Source: Chiridota heheva
Taxonomy: Eukaryota; Echinodermata; Holothuroidea; Apodida; Chiridotidae
Reading direction: 5' to 3'
DNA: 64,000 nucleotides
Assembly (NCBI GenBank): GCA_020152595.1
Contig: JAIGNY010001213.1
Location: forward strand, 505,001 to 569,000
The notes below the pieces were generated by a model. That model made no database searches and was not told the origin of the DNA. It worked only from the letters and a program-made list of their open reading frames with translations. A program made the translations under genes and the position numbers. The first letter of the stretch is position 1; every line of letters begins with the position of its first letter. Shown one piece after another: positions 23,901 to 36,319 of this stretch.

Positions 23901-25802
23901 ATTTGATTTGTTCCCAGTCATACATCACACATTAAGAAGATTTGATTTGTTCCCCTGTCATACATCACACATTAAGAAGATTTGATTTGTTCCCCTGTCA
24001 TACATCACACATTAAGAAGATTTGATTTGTTCCCCAGTCATACATCACACATTAAGAAGATTTGATTTGTTCCCAGTCATACATCACACATTAAGAAGAT
24101 TTGATTTGTTACCCTGTCATACATCACACATTAAGAAGATTTGATTTGTTCCCAGTCATACATCACACATTAAGAAGATTTGATTTGTTCCCAGTCATAC
24201 ATCACACATTAAGAAGATTTGATTTGTTCCCAGTCATACATCACACATTAAGAAGATTTGATTTGTTCCCAGTCATACATCACACATTAAGAAGATTTGA
24301 TTTGTTCCCAGTCATACATCACACATTAAGAAGATTTGATTTGTTCCCAGTCATACATCACACATTAAGAAGATTTGATTTGTTCCCAGTCATACATCAC
24401 ACATTAAGAAGATTTGATTTGTTCCCCAGTCATACATCACACATTAAGAAGATTTGATTTGTTCCCAGTCATACATCACACATTAAGAAGATTTGATTTG
24501 TTCCCAGTCATACATCACACATTAAGAAGATTTGATTTGTTCCCAGTCATACATCACACATTAAGAAGATTTGATTTGTTCCCAGTCATACATCACACAT
24601 TAAGAAGATTTGATTTGTTCAGTCATACATCACACATTAAGAAGATTTGATTTGTTCCCCAGTCATACATCACACATTAAGAAGATTTGATTTGTTCCCA
24701 GTCATACATCACACATTAAGAAGATTTGATTTGTTCCCCTGTCATACATCACACATTAAGAAGATTTGATTTGTTCCCAGTCATACATCACACATTAAGA
24801 AGATTTGATTTGTTCCCAGTCATACATCACACATTAAGAAGATTTGATTTGTTCCCAGTCATACATCACACATTAAGAAGATTTGATTTGTTCCCCAGTC
24901 ATACATCACACATTAAAAGATTTGATTTGTTCCCAGTCATACATCACACATTAAGAAGATTTGATTTGTTCCCAGTCATACATCACACATTAAGAAGATT
25001 TGATTTGTTCCCAGTCATACATCACACATTAAGAAGATTTGATTTGTTCCCAGTCATACATCACACATTAAGAAGATTTGATTTGTTCCCTGTCATACAT
25101 CACACATTAAGAAGATTTGATTTGTTCCCAGTCATACATCACACATTAAGAAGATTTGATTTGTTCCCAGTCATACATCACACATTAAGCAGATTTGATT
25201 TGTTCCCAGTCATACATCACACATTAAGAAGATTTGATTTGTTCCCAGTCATACATCACAGATTAAGAAGATTCGATTTGTTCCCCAGTCACACATCACA
25301 CATTAAGAAGATTTGATTTGTTCCCCTGTTATACATCACACATTAAGAAGATTTGATTTGTTCCCCTGTTATACATCACACATTAAGAAGATTTGATTTG
25401 TTCCCCTGTTATACATCACACATTAAGAAGATTTGATTTGTTCCCTGTCATACATCACACAATAAGAAGATTTGATTTGTTTCCCAGTCATACATCACAC
25501 ATTAAGCAGATTTGATTTGTTCCCCAGTTATACATCACACATTAAGAAGATTTGATTTGTTTCCCAGTCATACATCACACATTAAGCAGATTTGATTTGT
25601 TCCCCAGTCATACATCACACATTAAGAAGATTTGATTTGTTCCCAGTTATACATCACACATTAAGAAGGTTTGATTTGTTCCCAGTTATACATCACACAT
25701 TAAGAAGATTTAATTTGTTCCCCAGTCATACATCACACATTAAGAAGATTTGATTTGTTCCCAGTTATACATCACACATTAAGAAGACTGGATTTGTTTC
25801 CT
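20925..25802. repeat. 39/40-bp satellite array, left block
   Basis: About 124 units of TTAAGAAGATTTGATTTGTT followed by CCCAGTCATACATCACACA (39 bp). Variants with an extra C (CCCCAG or CCCCTG) are 40 bp and shift the frame. Runs of 39-bp units therefore give open frames with a 13-residue period (RRFDLFPVIHHTL), each broken at a 40-bp unit. Local higher-order periods of 157 bp (three 39 plus one 40) and about 236 bp are visible. Sequence identity between units is very high. Confidence 0.98.
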
Positions 25803-26377
25803 CCCTTACAAAAAAACCTGTGTCAGCTGTTCCAATTTCATGCATGAACACGCATGCAAACCCAGGGTAATCCCTGGTATTTGCACTAGTTTGACACTCT
25901 TTCTCCCTCATTCCACAAAAAACAGTGTCTGCCACCCTTTTACACAGAAAACATGGAAACTACACTTCGGAGGTTTTCCTGTGTCCAACAGGACAATGTG
26001 TGTCATACAGGAAACAAGAGAAAACCTGTGTCATAAGTACCAGACAAAGTGTTTACACCATAAAATATTTCTTCATGTAACAGCCCATTCAACTGGTCCA
26101 AAATTGAAAGTTTGCCACGTTTTGCCACATTTTTTGACACAGGTTGGAACACGTTTTACCACACTTTTTCCTGTCTTGTTAAAACACTTATTTTAACACA
26201 TTTACATGCATGTCAGCCACACAGGTGGGATTACCTGTTAGACACACAGGGGATTAGTTCCAATTTCATGCATTGTCATGTGTGTCACTTTTGTTTGCCA
26301 CATGTCAAGTCTTTTGTCTGCCACATGTGTTCCTGCAGGAACACAGACAAGGTTTGACACACTATTTTTTGTAAGGG
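25803..26377. mobile_element. 575-bp inverted-repeat element inside the satellite
   Basis: The ends are inverted: CCCTTACAAAAAAACCTGTG on the left, and on the right the complement of CCCTTACAAAAAATAGTGTG. They are flanked by CT on both sides. Joining the flanks gives GGATTTGTTTCCTGTCATAC, which is exactly an existing array unit at about 29,840, so the insertion site is clear. The interior has no transposase; it is rich in TGTGTCA and GCCACA words, and TTCCAATTTCATGCAT occurs twice (25,830 and 26,260). It is a non-autonomous DNA element of unknown superfamily. Confidence 0.85.
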
Positions 26378-29300
26378 CTGTCATACATCACACATTAAGA
26401 AGATTTGATTTGTTCCCCTGTCATACATCACACATTAAGAAGATTTAATTTGTTCCCCAGTCATACATCACACATTAAGAAGATTTGATTTGTTCCCCAG
26501 TCATACATCACATATTAAGAAGGTTTGATTTGTTCCCAGTCATACATCACACATTAAGAAGATTTGATTTGTTCCCCTGTCATACATCACACATTAAGAA
26601 GATTTGATTTGTTCCCAGTTATACATCACACTTTAAAAAGATTTGATTTGTTCCCTGTCACACATCACACATTAAGAAGATTTGATTTGTTCCCAGTCAT
26701 ACATCACACATTAAGAAGATTTAATTTGTTCCCCAGTCATACATCACACATTAAGAAGATTTGATTTGTTCCCCAGTCATACATCACACATTAAGAAGGT
26801 TTGATTTGTTCCCCAGTCATACATCACACATTAAGAAGATTTGATTTGTTCCCTGTCACACATCACACATTAAGAAGATTCGATTTGTTCCCAGTCATAC
26901 ATCACACATTAAGAAGATTTGATTTGTTCCCTGTCACACATCACACATTAAGAAGATTCGATTTGTTCCCAGTTATACATCACAGATTAAGAAGATTTGA
27001 TTTGTTCCCCAGTCATACATCACACATTAAGAAGATTTGATTTGTTCCCTGTCATACATCACACATTAAGAACATTTGATTTGTTCCCCTGTCATACATC
27101 ACACATTAAGAAGGTTTGATTTGTTCCCCAGTCATACATCACACATTAAGAAGGTTTGATTTGTTCCCCTGTTATACATCACAGATTAAGAACATTTGAT
27201 TTGTTCCCTGTCATACATCACACATTAAGAACATTTGATTTGTTCCCCTGTCATACATCACACATTAAGAAGATTTGATTTGTTCCCAGTCATACATCAC
27301 ACATTAAGAAGATTTGATTTGTTTCCCAGTTATACATCACACATTAAGAAGATTTGATTTGTTCCCAGTCATACATCACACATTAAGAAGATTTGATTTG
27401 TTCCCCAGTCATACATCACACATTAAGAAGATTTGATTTGTTCCCAGTCATACATCACACATTAAGAAGGTTTGATTTGTTCCCCAGTCATACATCACAC
27501 ATTAAGAAGATTTGATTTGTTCCCCTGTCATACATCACACATTAAGAAGATTTGATTTGTTCCCCTGTTATACATCACACATTAAGAAGATTTGATTTGT
27601 TCCCCAGTCATACATCACACATTATGAAGATTTGATTTGTTCCCCAGTCATACATCACACATAAAGAAGATTTGATATGTTCCCCAATCAAATCACACCT
27701 TAAGAAGATTTGATTTGTTCCCCTGTCATACATCACACATTAAGAAGATTTGATTTGTTTCCTGTCATACATCACACATTAAGAAGGTTTGATTTGTTCC
27801 CAGTCATACATCACACATTAAGAAGATTTGATTTGTTCCCCTGTCATACATCACACATTAAGAAGATTTGATTTGTTCCCAGTTATACATCACACATTAA
27901 GAAGATTTGATTTGTTCCCCTGTCATACATCACACATTAAGAAGATTTGATTTGTTCCCAGTTATACATCACACATTAAGAAGATTTGATTTGTTCCCTG
28001 TCATACATCACACATTAAGAAGATTTGATTTGTTCCCAGTCATACATCACACATTAAGAAGATTTGATTTGTTCCCAGTCATACATCACACATTAAGAAG
28101 ATTTGATTTGTTCCCCAGTCATACATCACACATTAAGAAGATTTGATTTGTTCCCCTGTCATACATCACACATTAAGAAGATTTGATTTGTTCCCAGTCA
28201 TACATCACACATTAAGAAGATTTGATTTGTTCCCCAGTCATACATCACACATTAAGAAGATTTGATTTGTTCCCAGTTATACATCACACATTAAGAAGAT
28301 TTGATTTGTTCCCAGTCATACATCACACATTAAGAAGATTTGATTTGTTCCCAGTCATACATCACACATTAAGAAGATTTGATTTGTTCCCCTGTCATAC
28401 ATCACACATTAAGAAGATTTGATTTGTTCCCCTGTCATACATCACACATTAAGAAGATTTGATTTGTTCCCCAGTCATACATCACACATTAAGAAGATTT
28501 GATTTGTTCCCAGTCATACATCACACATTAAGAAGATTTGATTTGTTCCCCTGTCATACATCACACATTAAGAAGATTTGATTTGTTCCCAGTTATACAT
28601 CACACATTAAGAAGATTTGATTTGTTCCCAGTCATACATCACACATTAAGAAGATTTGATTTGTTCCCAGTCATACATCACACATTAAGAAGATTTGATT
28701 TGTTCCCCTGTCATACATCACACATTAAGAAGATTTGATTTGTTTCCACTTATACATCACACATTAAAAAGATTTGATTTGTTCCCAGTCATACATCACA
28801 CATTAAGAAGATTTGATTTGTTCCCCAGTCATACATCACACATTAAGAAGATTCGATTTGTTCCCCTGTCATACATCACATATTAAGAAGATTTGATTTG
28901 TTCCCCTGTCATACATCACTTATTAAGAAGATTTGATTTGTTCCCAGTCATACATCACACATTAAGAAGATTTGATTTGTTCCCAGTCATACATCACACA
29001 TTATGAAGATTTGATTTGTTCCCCAGTCATACATCACACGTTAAGAAGATTTGATTTGTTCCCCTGTCATACATCACACATTAAGAAGATTTGATTTGTT
29101 CCCCAGTCATACATCACACATTAAGAAGATTTGATTTGTTCCCCTGTCATACATCACACATTAAGAAGATTTGATTTGTTCCCCAGTCATACATCACACA
29201 TTAAGAAGATTTGATTTGTTCCCCTGTCATACATCACTTATTAAGAAGATTTGATTTGTTCCCAGTCATACATCACACATTAAGAAGATTTGATTTGTTC

Positions 29301-31985
29301 CCTGTCACACATCACACATTAAGAAGATTCGATTTGTTCCCAGTTATACATCACACATTAAGCAGATTTGATTTGTTCCCCAGTCATACATCACACATTA
29401 AGAAGGTTTGATTTGTTCCCAGTCATACATCACACTTTAAAAAGATTTGATTTGTTCCCTGTCATACATCACACATTAAGAAGATTCGATTTGTTCCCAG
29501 TTATACATCACACATTAAGAAGATTTGATTTGTTCCCCAGTCATACATCACACATTAAGAAGGTTTGATTTGTTCCCAGTTATACATCACAGATTAAGAA
29601 GATTTGATTTGTTCCCAGTCATACATCACACATTAAGAAGATTTGATTTGTTCCCAGTCATACATCACACATTAAGAAGATTTGATTTGTTCCCAGTTAT
29701 ACATCACACGTTAAGAAGATTTGATTTGTTCCCCTGTCATACATCACACATTAAGAAGATTTGATTTGTTCCCCTGTCATACATCACACATTAAGAAGAC
29801 TGGATTTGTTCCCAGTTATACATCACACATTAAGAAGACTGGATTTGTTTCCTGTCATACATCACACATTAAAAAGATTTGATTTGTTCCCAGTTATACA
29901 TCACACGTTAAGAAGATTTGATTTGTTCCCCTGTCACACATCACACATTAAGAAGATTCGATTTGTTCCCAGTCATACATCACACATTAAGAAGATTTGA
30001 TTTGTTCCCAGTTATACATCACACATTAAGAAGATTTGATTTGTTCCCCAGTCATACATCACACATTAAGAAGATTTGATTTGTTCCCAGTCATACATCA
30101 CACATTAAGAAGATTTGATTTGTTCCCTGTCATACATCACACATTAAGAAGATTTGATTTGTTCCCAGTCATACATCACACATTAAGAAGATTTGATTTG
30201 TTCCCAGTCATACATCACACATTAAGAAGATTTGATTTGTTCCCAGTCATACATCACACATTAAGAAGATTTGATTTGTTCCCCTGTCATACATCACACA
30301 TTAAGAAGATTTGATTTGTCCCCTGTCATACATCACACATTAAGAAGATTTGATTTGTTCCCAGTCATACATCACACATTAAGAAGATTTGATTTGTTCC
30401 CAGTCATACATCACACATTAAGAAGATTTGATTTGTTCCCCAGTTATACATCACACATTAAGAAGATTTGATTTGTTCCCCAGTTATACATCACACATTA
30501 AGAAGATTTGATTTGTTCCCAGTCATACATCACACATTAAGAAGATTTGATTTGTTCCCTGTCATACATCACACAATAAGAAGATTTGATTTGTTCCCAG
30601 TCATACATCACAGATTAAGAAGATTTGATTTGTTTGTTCACACATTAAGAAGATTTGATTTTTGTTCCCAGTCATACATCACACATTAAGAAGATTTGAT
30701 TTGTTCCCAGTCATACATCACACATTAAGAAGATTTGATTTGTTCCCCTGTTATACATCACACATTAAAAAGATTTGATTTGTTCCCCAGTCATACATCA
30801 CACATTAAGAAGATTTGATTTGTTCCCAGTTATACATCACACATTAAGAAGATTTGATTTGTTCCCAGTCATACATCACACATTAAGAAGATTTGATTTG
30901 TTCCCAGTTATACATCACACATTAAGAAGATTTGATTTGTTCCCAGTCATACATCACACATTAAGAAGATTTGATTTGTTCCCCAGTCATACATCACACA
31001 TTAAGAAGATTTGATTTTTTCCCAGTCACACATCACACATTAAGAAGATTTGATTTGTTCCCGGTCATACATCACACATTAAGAAGATTTGATTTGTTCC
31101 CAGTCATACATCACACATTAAGAAGATTTGATTTGTTCCCCTGTTATACATCACACATTAAGAAGATTTGATTTGTTCCCCAGTCATACATCACACATTA
31201 AGAAGGTTTGATTTGTTCCCCAGTCATACATCACACATTAAAAAGATTTGATTTGTTCCCCAGTCATACATCACACATTAAGAAGATTTGATTTGTTCCC
31301 AGTCATACATCACACATTAAGCAGATTTGATTTGTTCCCCTGCTATACATCACACATTAAAAAGATTTGATTTGTTTCCAGTCATACATCACACGTTAAG
31401 AAGATTTGATTTGTTCCCCTGTCATACATCACACATTAAGAGGATTTGATTTGTTCCCCTGTCATACATCACACATTAAGAAGGTTTGATTTGTTCAGTC
31501 ATACATCACACATTAAGAAGATTTGATTTGTTCCCACTTATACATCACACATTAAGAAGATTTGATTTGTTCCCAGTTATACATCACAGATTAAGAAGAT
31601 TTGATTTGTTCCCAGTTATACATCACACATTAAGAAGATTTGATTTGTTCCCAGTCATACATCACACATTAAGAAGATTTGATTTGTTCCCAGTTATACA
31701 TCACAGATTAAGAAGATTTGATTTGTTCCCAGTTATACATCACACATTAAGAAGATTTGATTTGTTCCCAGTCATACATCACACATTAAGAAGATTTGAT
31801 TTGTTCCCAGTCATACATCACACATTAAGAAGATTTGATTTGTTCCCTGTCATACATCACACATTAAGAAGATTTGATTTGTTCCCAGTCATACATCACA
31901 CATTAAGAAGATTTGATTTGTTCCCAGTCATACATCACACATTAAGAAGATTTGATTTGTTCCCTGTCATACATCACACATTTAA
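26378..31985. repeat. 39/40-bp satellite array, right block
   Basis: About 143 further units of the same satellite. More variants occur here (GGATTTGTTTCC, CATTTGATTTG, CACATTATGAAG, GTTATAC for GTCATAC). 157-bp spacing of frame-breaking units is clear at 29,211, 29,368 and 29,525. The array ends at ACACATTTAACATAAATT. Confidence 0.98.
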
Positions 31986-32160
31986 CATAAATTAAAGACA
32001 ATCAAACTTTGATTGGCCATACCTCAAAAACTACAAGTGCCATTTTCGGAATTCAAAAGCCAGTCTGTTCAGATTTTAATACTTTTAACCAAAATAGAAA
32101 TTGTTACCTGTGCAGCTCTAATGTTTTGGTACCAATTGACTAGTTATATGGGAGCTCATC
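31986..32160. repeat. Diverged ~80-bp repeat next to array, copy 1
   Basis: ATTGGCCATACCTCAAAAAC, TACAAGTGCC and CAGTCTGTTCAGATTTTAA resemble, in the same order, 50,190-50,265 (CCATAACTCAGAAACTATAG, GTGC, TCTGTTCAGAAGTTAAAG), which directly precedes another minisatellite. Confidence 0.5.
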
Positions 32161-32163
32161 AGC

Positions 32164-32270
32164 AGACCCATTCACCTACACACGGAGACCCATTTACCTA
32201 CACACGGAGACCCATTCACCTACACATGGAGACCCATTCACCTACACACGGAGACCCATTTACCTACACA
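32164..32270. repeat. 22-bp tandem repeat
   Basis: Five copies of ACCCATTCACCTACACACGG plus AG, with small changes. Confidence 0.93.
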
Positions 32271-32391
32271 AGGGTTCTACTTCCTCATCATTTCAGCTCT
32301 CCTTGAATAAACCTTTCGTTGCTTGTAATAGTTTAACCTCTCTGCAGTCTCTGGCTTTATATACAACCCTGCTTTTGACGTGCGGACAATC

Positions 32392-32522
32392 CATTGATCA
32401 ATCAATATCTCAATCAACCAATCAATATCTCAATCAATCAATCAATATCTCAATCAATCAATCAATCTCATTCAATATCTCAGTCAATCAATCAATCAAT
32501 CAGTCAGTCAGTCAGTCAGTCA

Positions 32523-32559
<37 letters not shown>

Positions 32560-32590
32560 TCAGTTAGTTAATCAATCAATCAGATATATT
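32392..32590. repeat. AATC/CAGT/CAGC compound simple repeat
   Basis: CAATCAATAT-type 12-16 bp repeats pass into CAAT, then CAGT, then CAGC tetranucleotides and back to CAAT. Confidence 0.95.
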
Positions 32591-33169
32591 AGATCTATCA
32601 ATCAGATCTAAGCATTTAACCATGTTTAGAACTGTTCAAATCATTTGTCAATTTAAAGTTCTTTGGACACTTGCAAAGGTTATATCCCAGTCCCCTTCCC
32701 TGCCTCTTTTGGCTCCCTTTAAAAAGAGAGAGAGAGATTTAAATTATATGAAAAGATACATTTTACATTTTGATGTGGAGTTAGGAGTAAGGGTTGTGGG
32801 AAAATGCCCAGAATGAGCTGTTCTCATTAAGAGATCAAACAGATTTACATAAGAAAAGGTCTGCACAATCATGAAAAAAAAAATGCAATAACTCCCATTT
32901 AGCAACTCAGATTAGTGCTATTCTCAGTTTCTAATCGATTTGAAAACTGGTTATGCAACATGTCATTAATATTGGTATACTGTATATCGCGAGAATGACC
33001 TTAATGTTGTAACACAGACATTGGCTTGATTGATTTATGACAATGTGAAAACTAGCATCTACAGACCTCTATACTCTATTTTCACAAATTGATATCTTTT
33101 CAATTATTCCATTCTATTTGAGCTCTGTTAATAACAGGTACATTATACACAGTGAATCATTTATTTATA
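32591..33169. other. Intronic sequence, nothing recognised
   Basis: No coding or repeat structure beyond a short GA run near 32,725. Confidence 0.4.
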
Positions 33170-33530
33170 CCTTCAAGGCAGAAGCGTGCACTCTTCAATG
33201 TTTGTGCTTACCTGTACATTTTGAAAGGTTAGGTTGTACTTTCATCGCTCTTGTCTATTGATTTGTCATCCATAATTTAGATTTTTTTACATGTGAACAA
33301 CCAATGTGATTGGCTGAAAGTGATCCATTGACTTTTTAGAATGATAAATGTCGGATTAGGGAAAGTCCTTGGTTAAATATTACGTGCTCATGCCTTTGAT
33401 GTATCCTCATGAAGATGTTTATTACGTTGTAACTTTGTTTACTGAATGGAATTTTGCCTTAGGTGAGAGTTTTTAGATGAAGTTAATATACTGTATTTCA
33501 TTTGCAATTTTGTTTATGACATACTGTACG
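33170..33530 (+). repeat. 350-bp repeat R2, copy 1
   Basis: Shares with copies 2 and 3 the ordered words GAAAGGTTAGG, ATTGGCTGAAAGTGATCC, TGTCGGATTAGG/TGTCAG, GCTCATGCCTTTGAT, CATCCTCATGAAG and TTTTTAGATGAA. Confidence 0.75.
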
Positions 33531-33895
33531 CAGAGGTTCCTGTCTCACTTCTGCTTGTCTGTACTTCTTGAAAGGTTAGGTCGTACTTTCATCGCTGTTT
33601 TTTATTGATATTTCAATGATAATTTAAGGTTTTTTCAGAGGCGGACAACCAATTTGATTGGCTGAAAGTAATCCTTGTCTAGTTGTCTATTTAGATTGTT
33701 AAGTGTCAGCTTAGGAAAATCCCCAGTGAAGTATTACATGCTAATGCCTTTGATCTTTGATACATCTTCATGAATTTAGTTTGTTGTATCTTCGTTTACA
33801 GATATACTGTAATTTTGCTGCAGGCTGGGGTTTTTAAATGAAAGGGATATACTGCAGTGCATGTTGCAGTTTTGTATATAATATATTGTGTAGGC
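33531..33895 (+). repeat. 350-bp repeat R2, copy 2
   Basis: In tandem with copy 1, beginning GCAGAGGTTCCTGTCTCACT. It runs into the THAP-domain insertion at GTGTAGGC. Confidence 0.75.
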
Positions 33896-34654
33896 CATAC
33901 CAAAAGTGGGGTAAAAGTAAACGGTGGGGAAGGAAAGGAGGGGGGGGAGGGGGGGGGGTTATTGTACTAAGATACCAACAAAAACACCATACAAAAGATA
34001 TAAATTTAGAAAAAGTGGTTGCAAGTTCCTCCCCTTCTCCCTAAAACTCTACCTATCAGATGTTTGCTGACGTCACGAGATTACATGACTTTGTTTACAT
34101 CGCCATTTTGTTGAAAAACCACTGTCGTCTGCTGTAGACTTAATTAGACTTACATACATTTGCATGTTATATTATTTAAGATTATTTTTGTAAGATAATT
34201 ATGCTGGAATCTTGCTGTGCCATTGGTTGCACTAATAGATGTGTGCTGGAGAATAAAAAACATTTTCTCGATTTCCATCTGATCCTGATCGATGTTTGAG
34301 TTGGATTTCTGCTGTATGATGCAATGGCTTCAACCTAGATTTGCAGCGAGCACTTTATATCATGTATATCAGGCTTTGTAAGAGTATATCAAACAATCAG
34401 CTGGCGTTAACATTAAAGTTACTCTTTATATACCTTGTGAAAATATAAAACTTAAGGAAAATATAAAGTAAAATCAAAAGCGAACAAAAAATTGCAAGTA
34501 GTAAAATTAGCTGAACTGTTACTGGTAGGTTAGCATGTAGTATGTTTGTTGTACGTGTGATGTGACTGAGCTGTGTGAAATGCAACGACGCCCCTGCCCT
34601 GCAAAATGGAGTCCAGTTGAGTTAGAGTCACGTGATGAAGTCCCACTATAGATA
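33896..34654 (+). mobile_element. THAP-domain element inserted between R2 copies, degenerate
   Basis: The insertion is flanked by an 8-bp repeat, GTGTAGGC (33,888-33,895 and 34,655-34,662). At 34,201-34,360 it encodes a THAP (C2CH zinc finger) domain: MLESCCAIGCTNRC, then KHFLDFH, then after frameshifts the diagnostic CSEHF. THAP domains form the N-terminus of P-element-type transposases, and P elements make 8-bp duplications. The rest of a transposase is missing. Terminal repeats are at best very imperfect. Assignment to the P superfamily is inference; a captured THAP-gene exon is the alternative. The first 70 bp contain a G-rich run. Confidence 0.6.
33923..33958 (+). other. G-rich tract with G-quadruplex potential
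   Basis: GGTGGGG, GGAAAGGAGGGGGGG and AGGGGGGGG succeed each other with short spacers, fitting the general four-G-run rule. Confidence 0.6.
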
Positions 34655-35005
34655 GTGTAGGCAGAGGTTTCTGTCTCACTTTGTGCTTAACTGTACTTTT
34701 GAAAAGGTTAGGGGTTGTACTTGCATCCCTTTTGACTTGATTTTTCATCCATAATTTAGAAATTTTCACAATGATCAATCTGATTGGCTGAAAGTGATCC
34801 TTACCTTTTAGACTGTTAGGTGTCAGAATAGGAAGATCCCTGGTGAAGTATTACTTGCTCATACAGTGTACCTTTGATACATCCTCATGAAGCTCATACA
34901 GTGTACCTTTGATACATCCTCATGAAGATGTTTATTATGTTGTCACTTCATTTACAGAATGGAATATTGCTGTACGTTGGCATTTTTAAATGAAAGTGGT
35001 ATCAA
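34655..35005 (+). repeat. 350-bp repeat R2, copy 3
   Basis: Begins GTGTAGGCAGAGGTTTCTGT and has the same word order as copies 1 and 2. It carries an internal 37-bp tandem duplication of GCTCATACAGTGTACC plus TTTGATACATCCTCATGAA. Confidence 0.75.
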
Positions 35006-35119
35006 ACAATCTCCTTTTTAGAGCAATTATTCAATCAATCTGGTGCTTTCTGTACCTGATCAATCAATCAATCAGTCAAAAATGTGGTATTCATGTTTTA
35101 ATTTTTTCTTCTTCAACAG

Positions 35120-35215
35120 ACAAGAAAAAGGGTTTGCCACCAAGGGTGAGTTCATCTCTCCATCAGGTTGCTGCGCCATTGCTTAATCGGGCCATCATGG
35201 CTGCATGGGATCAGG
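35120..35215 (+). CDS. CCDC142: CCDC142-like protein, second coding exon
   Basis: A 96-nt exon bounded by TTTTTTCTTCTTCAACAG upstream and CAGG|GTAAGT downstream, both excellent splice sites. Entered in phase 1 from the large exon, it encodes DKKKGLPPRVSSSL, then HQVAAPLLNRAIM and AAWDQG, and leaves in phase 1. The W-D-Q-G block after a helical LL-hydrophobic stretch is a conserved hallmark of the CCDC142 C-terminal region, as I recall the vertebrate protein. This exon is the main evidence that the gene spans the satellite. Confidence 0.83.
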
Positions 35216-35700
35216 GTAAGTGCAGATCTATAATGTATTTGGGCCTATTGAGTCGGTTAATGAATAATTTGAATTAGTACCTGCCACCCTTCCTGATTTC
35301 TTTCCGGGTAACAAAATTATGTAAGGAAAAGCAGTATTTGAAGTGTTTTAAAAAAGTCAAGAATTTTTGTTGATCTGCTACTTTACCTACACCAAAAACA
35401 ATAGTGGGCCCAACTACTGTCAAATTAAAAGCAAAATATTTCACAAAATTTAAATATCTTAAATATCGTTTAATTTCTCATTAGGCTTTAAAAATTTGGT
35501 CAAAAATAAAAATCCATACAGAATGGCAAATTGAACTTTTGTAGTTGCTTTCTTGAAATTTCCAACACAGTTTGCACTTAACATAGATGAACTACCAGAT
35601 CAGGATTGGTATAATTTTTGTTTAAAGTCTCGCAGCAGATGCAGTCACACAAGACACTTACAGCACATGTGCCAGGTTCCCCTCTCAGTTTCTTGTTGTT
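35216..35700. other. Intronic sequence, nothing recognised
   Basis: AT-rich with no coding character. Confidence 0.4.
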
Positions 35701-35705
35701 TTTAG

Positions 35706-35840
35706 GGAAGCTTAACATTACACATGTTGTGGAAAGCTTAACATTACACATGTTGTGGAAAGCTCAACATTACACATGTTGTGAAAAGCTTAACATTACA
35801 CATGTTGTGGAAAGCTTAACATTACACATGTTGTGGAAAT
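35706..35840. repeat. 26-bp tandem repeat
   Basis: Five copies of AAGCTTAACATTACACATGT followed by TGTGGA; one copy has CTCAAC and one TGAAA. Confidence 0.95.
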
Positions 35841-36319
35841 TGATCAACTATCAATATTTGAGGCATTCGTCTGATCTTTGAAGTATTATAACATACATAT
35901 AAATCAAGCCACACTTGACTATGATCTAGACGTGAACCACTGTATCTTGATTGTCTTATTCTCATATCTCAGCTTATATTGATACAGTGTGACAATTTCT
36001 TGTATGATACCTTTACCCTTTGATGCGCTACTTCCAGCATGCATTTCGTCTCTAATGAAGTATTCTTTTTGATTATATATTCCCATCTTTAATGCATACA
36101 TGTGCTCCAGGGAGTAATTATTTCATCATTTCTTGAGCGGTAATATTTCTCACGAGCACGGGTGTTCGCTTGTGTTCTTCCCAGTGAAGTAGGTCGACAT
36201 CCTGCAAGTGTCATTCAGCTATCCATTCCCTGTTTAAGTGCCTCCTAGCTTATACACAAGCGATTATCATTATTGCTGAAGAATACCTAGTTTTTAATGT
36301 ATTTGTATTTCACTTTTAG

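Larger units (their letters stand above)
20511..35119 (+). other. CCDC142: Intron of CCDC142-like gene (14.6 kb)
   Basis: It begins GTAATG and ends TTCTTCAACAG. Both flanking exons are phase 1 and join as g|ac (Asp) with no frame disruption. About three quarters of it is the 39/40-bp satellite. The rest holds short repeats, a triplicated 350-bp repeat and a THAP-domain insertion. Confidence 0.75.

Noticed and set aside
20933-31995. Many 66-196 residue ORFs with repeats of RRFDLFPVIHHTL
   Set aside because: They are frames of the 39-bp satellite; each starts at a 40-bp unit and ends at the next one, and there is no non-repeat coding context.
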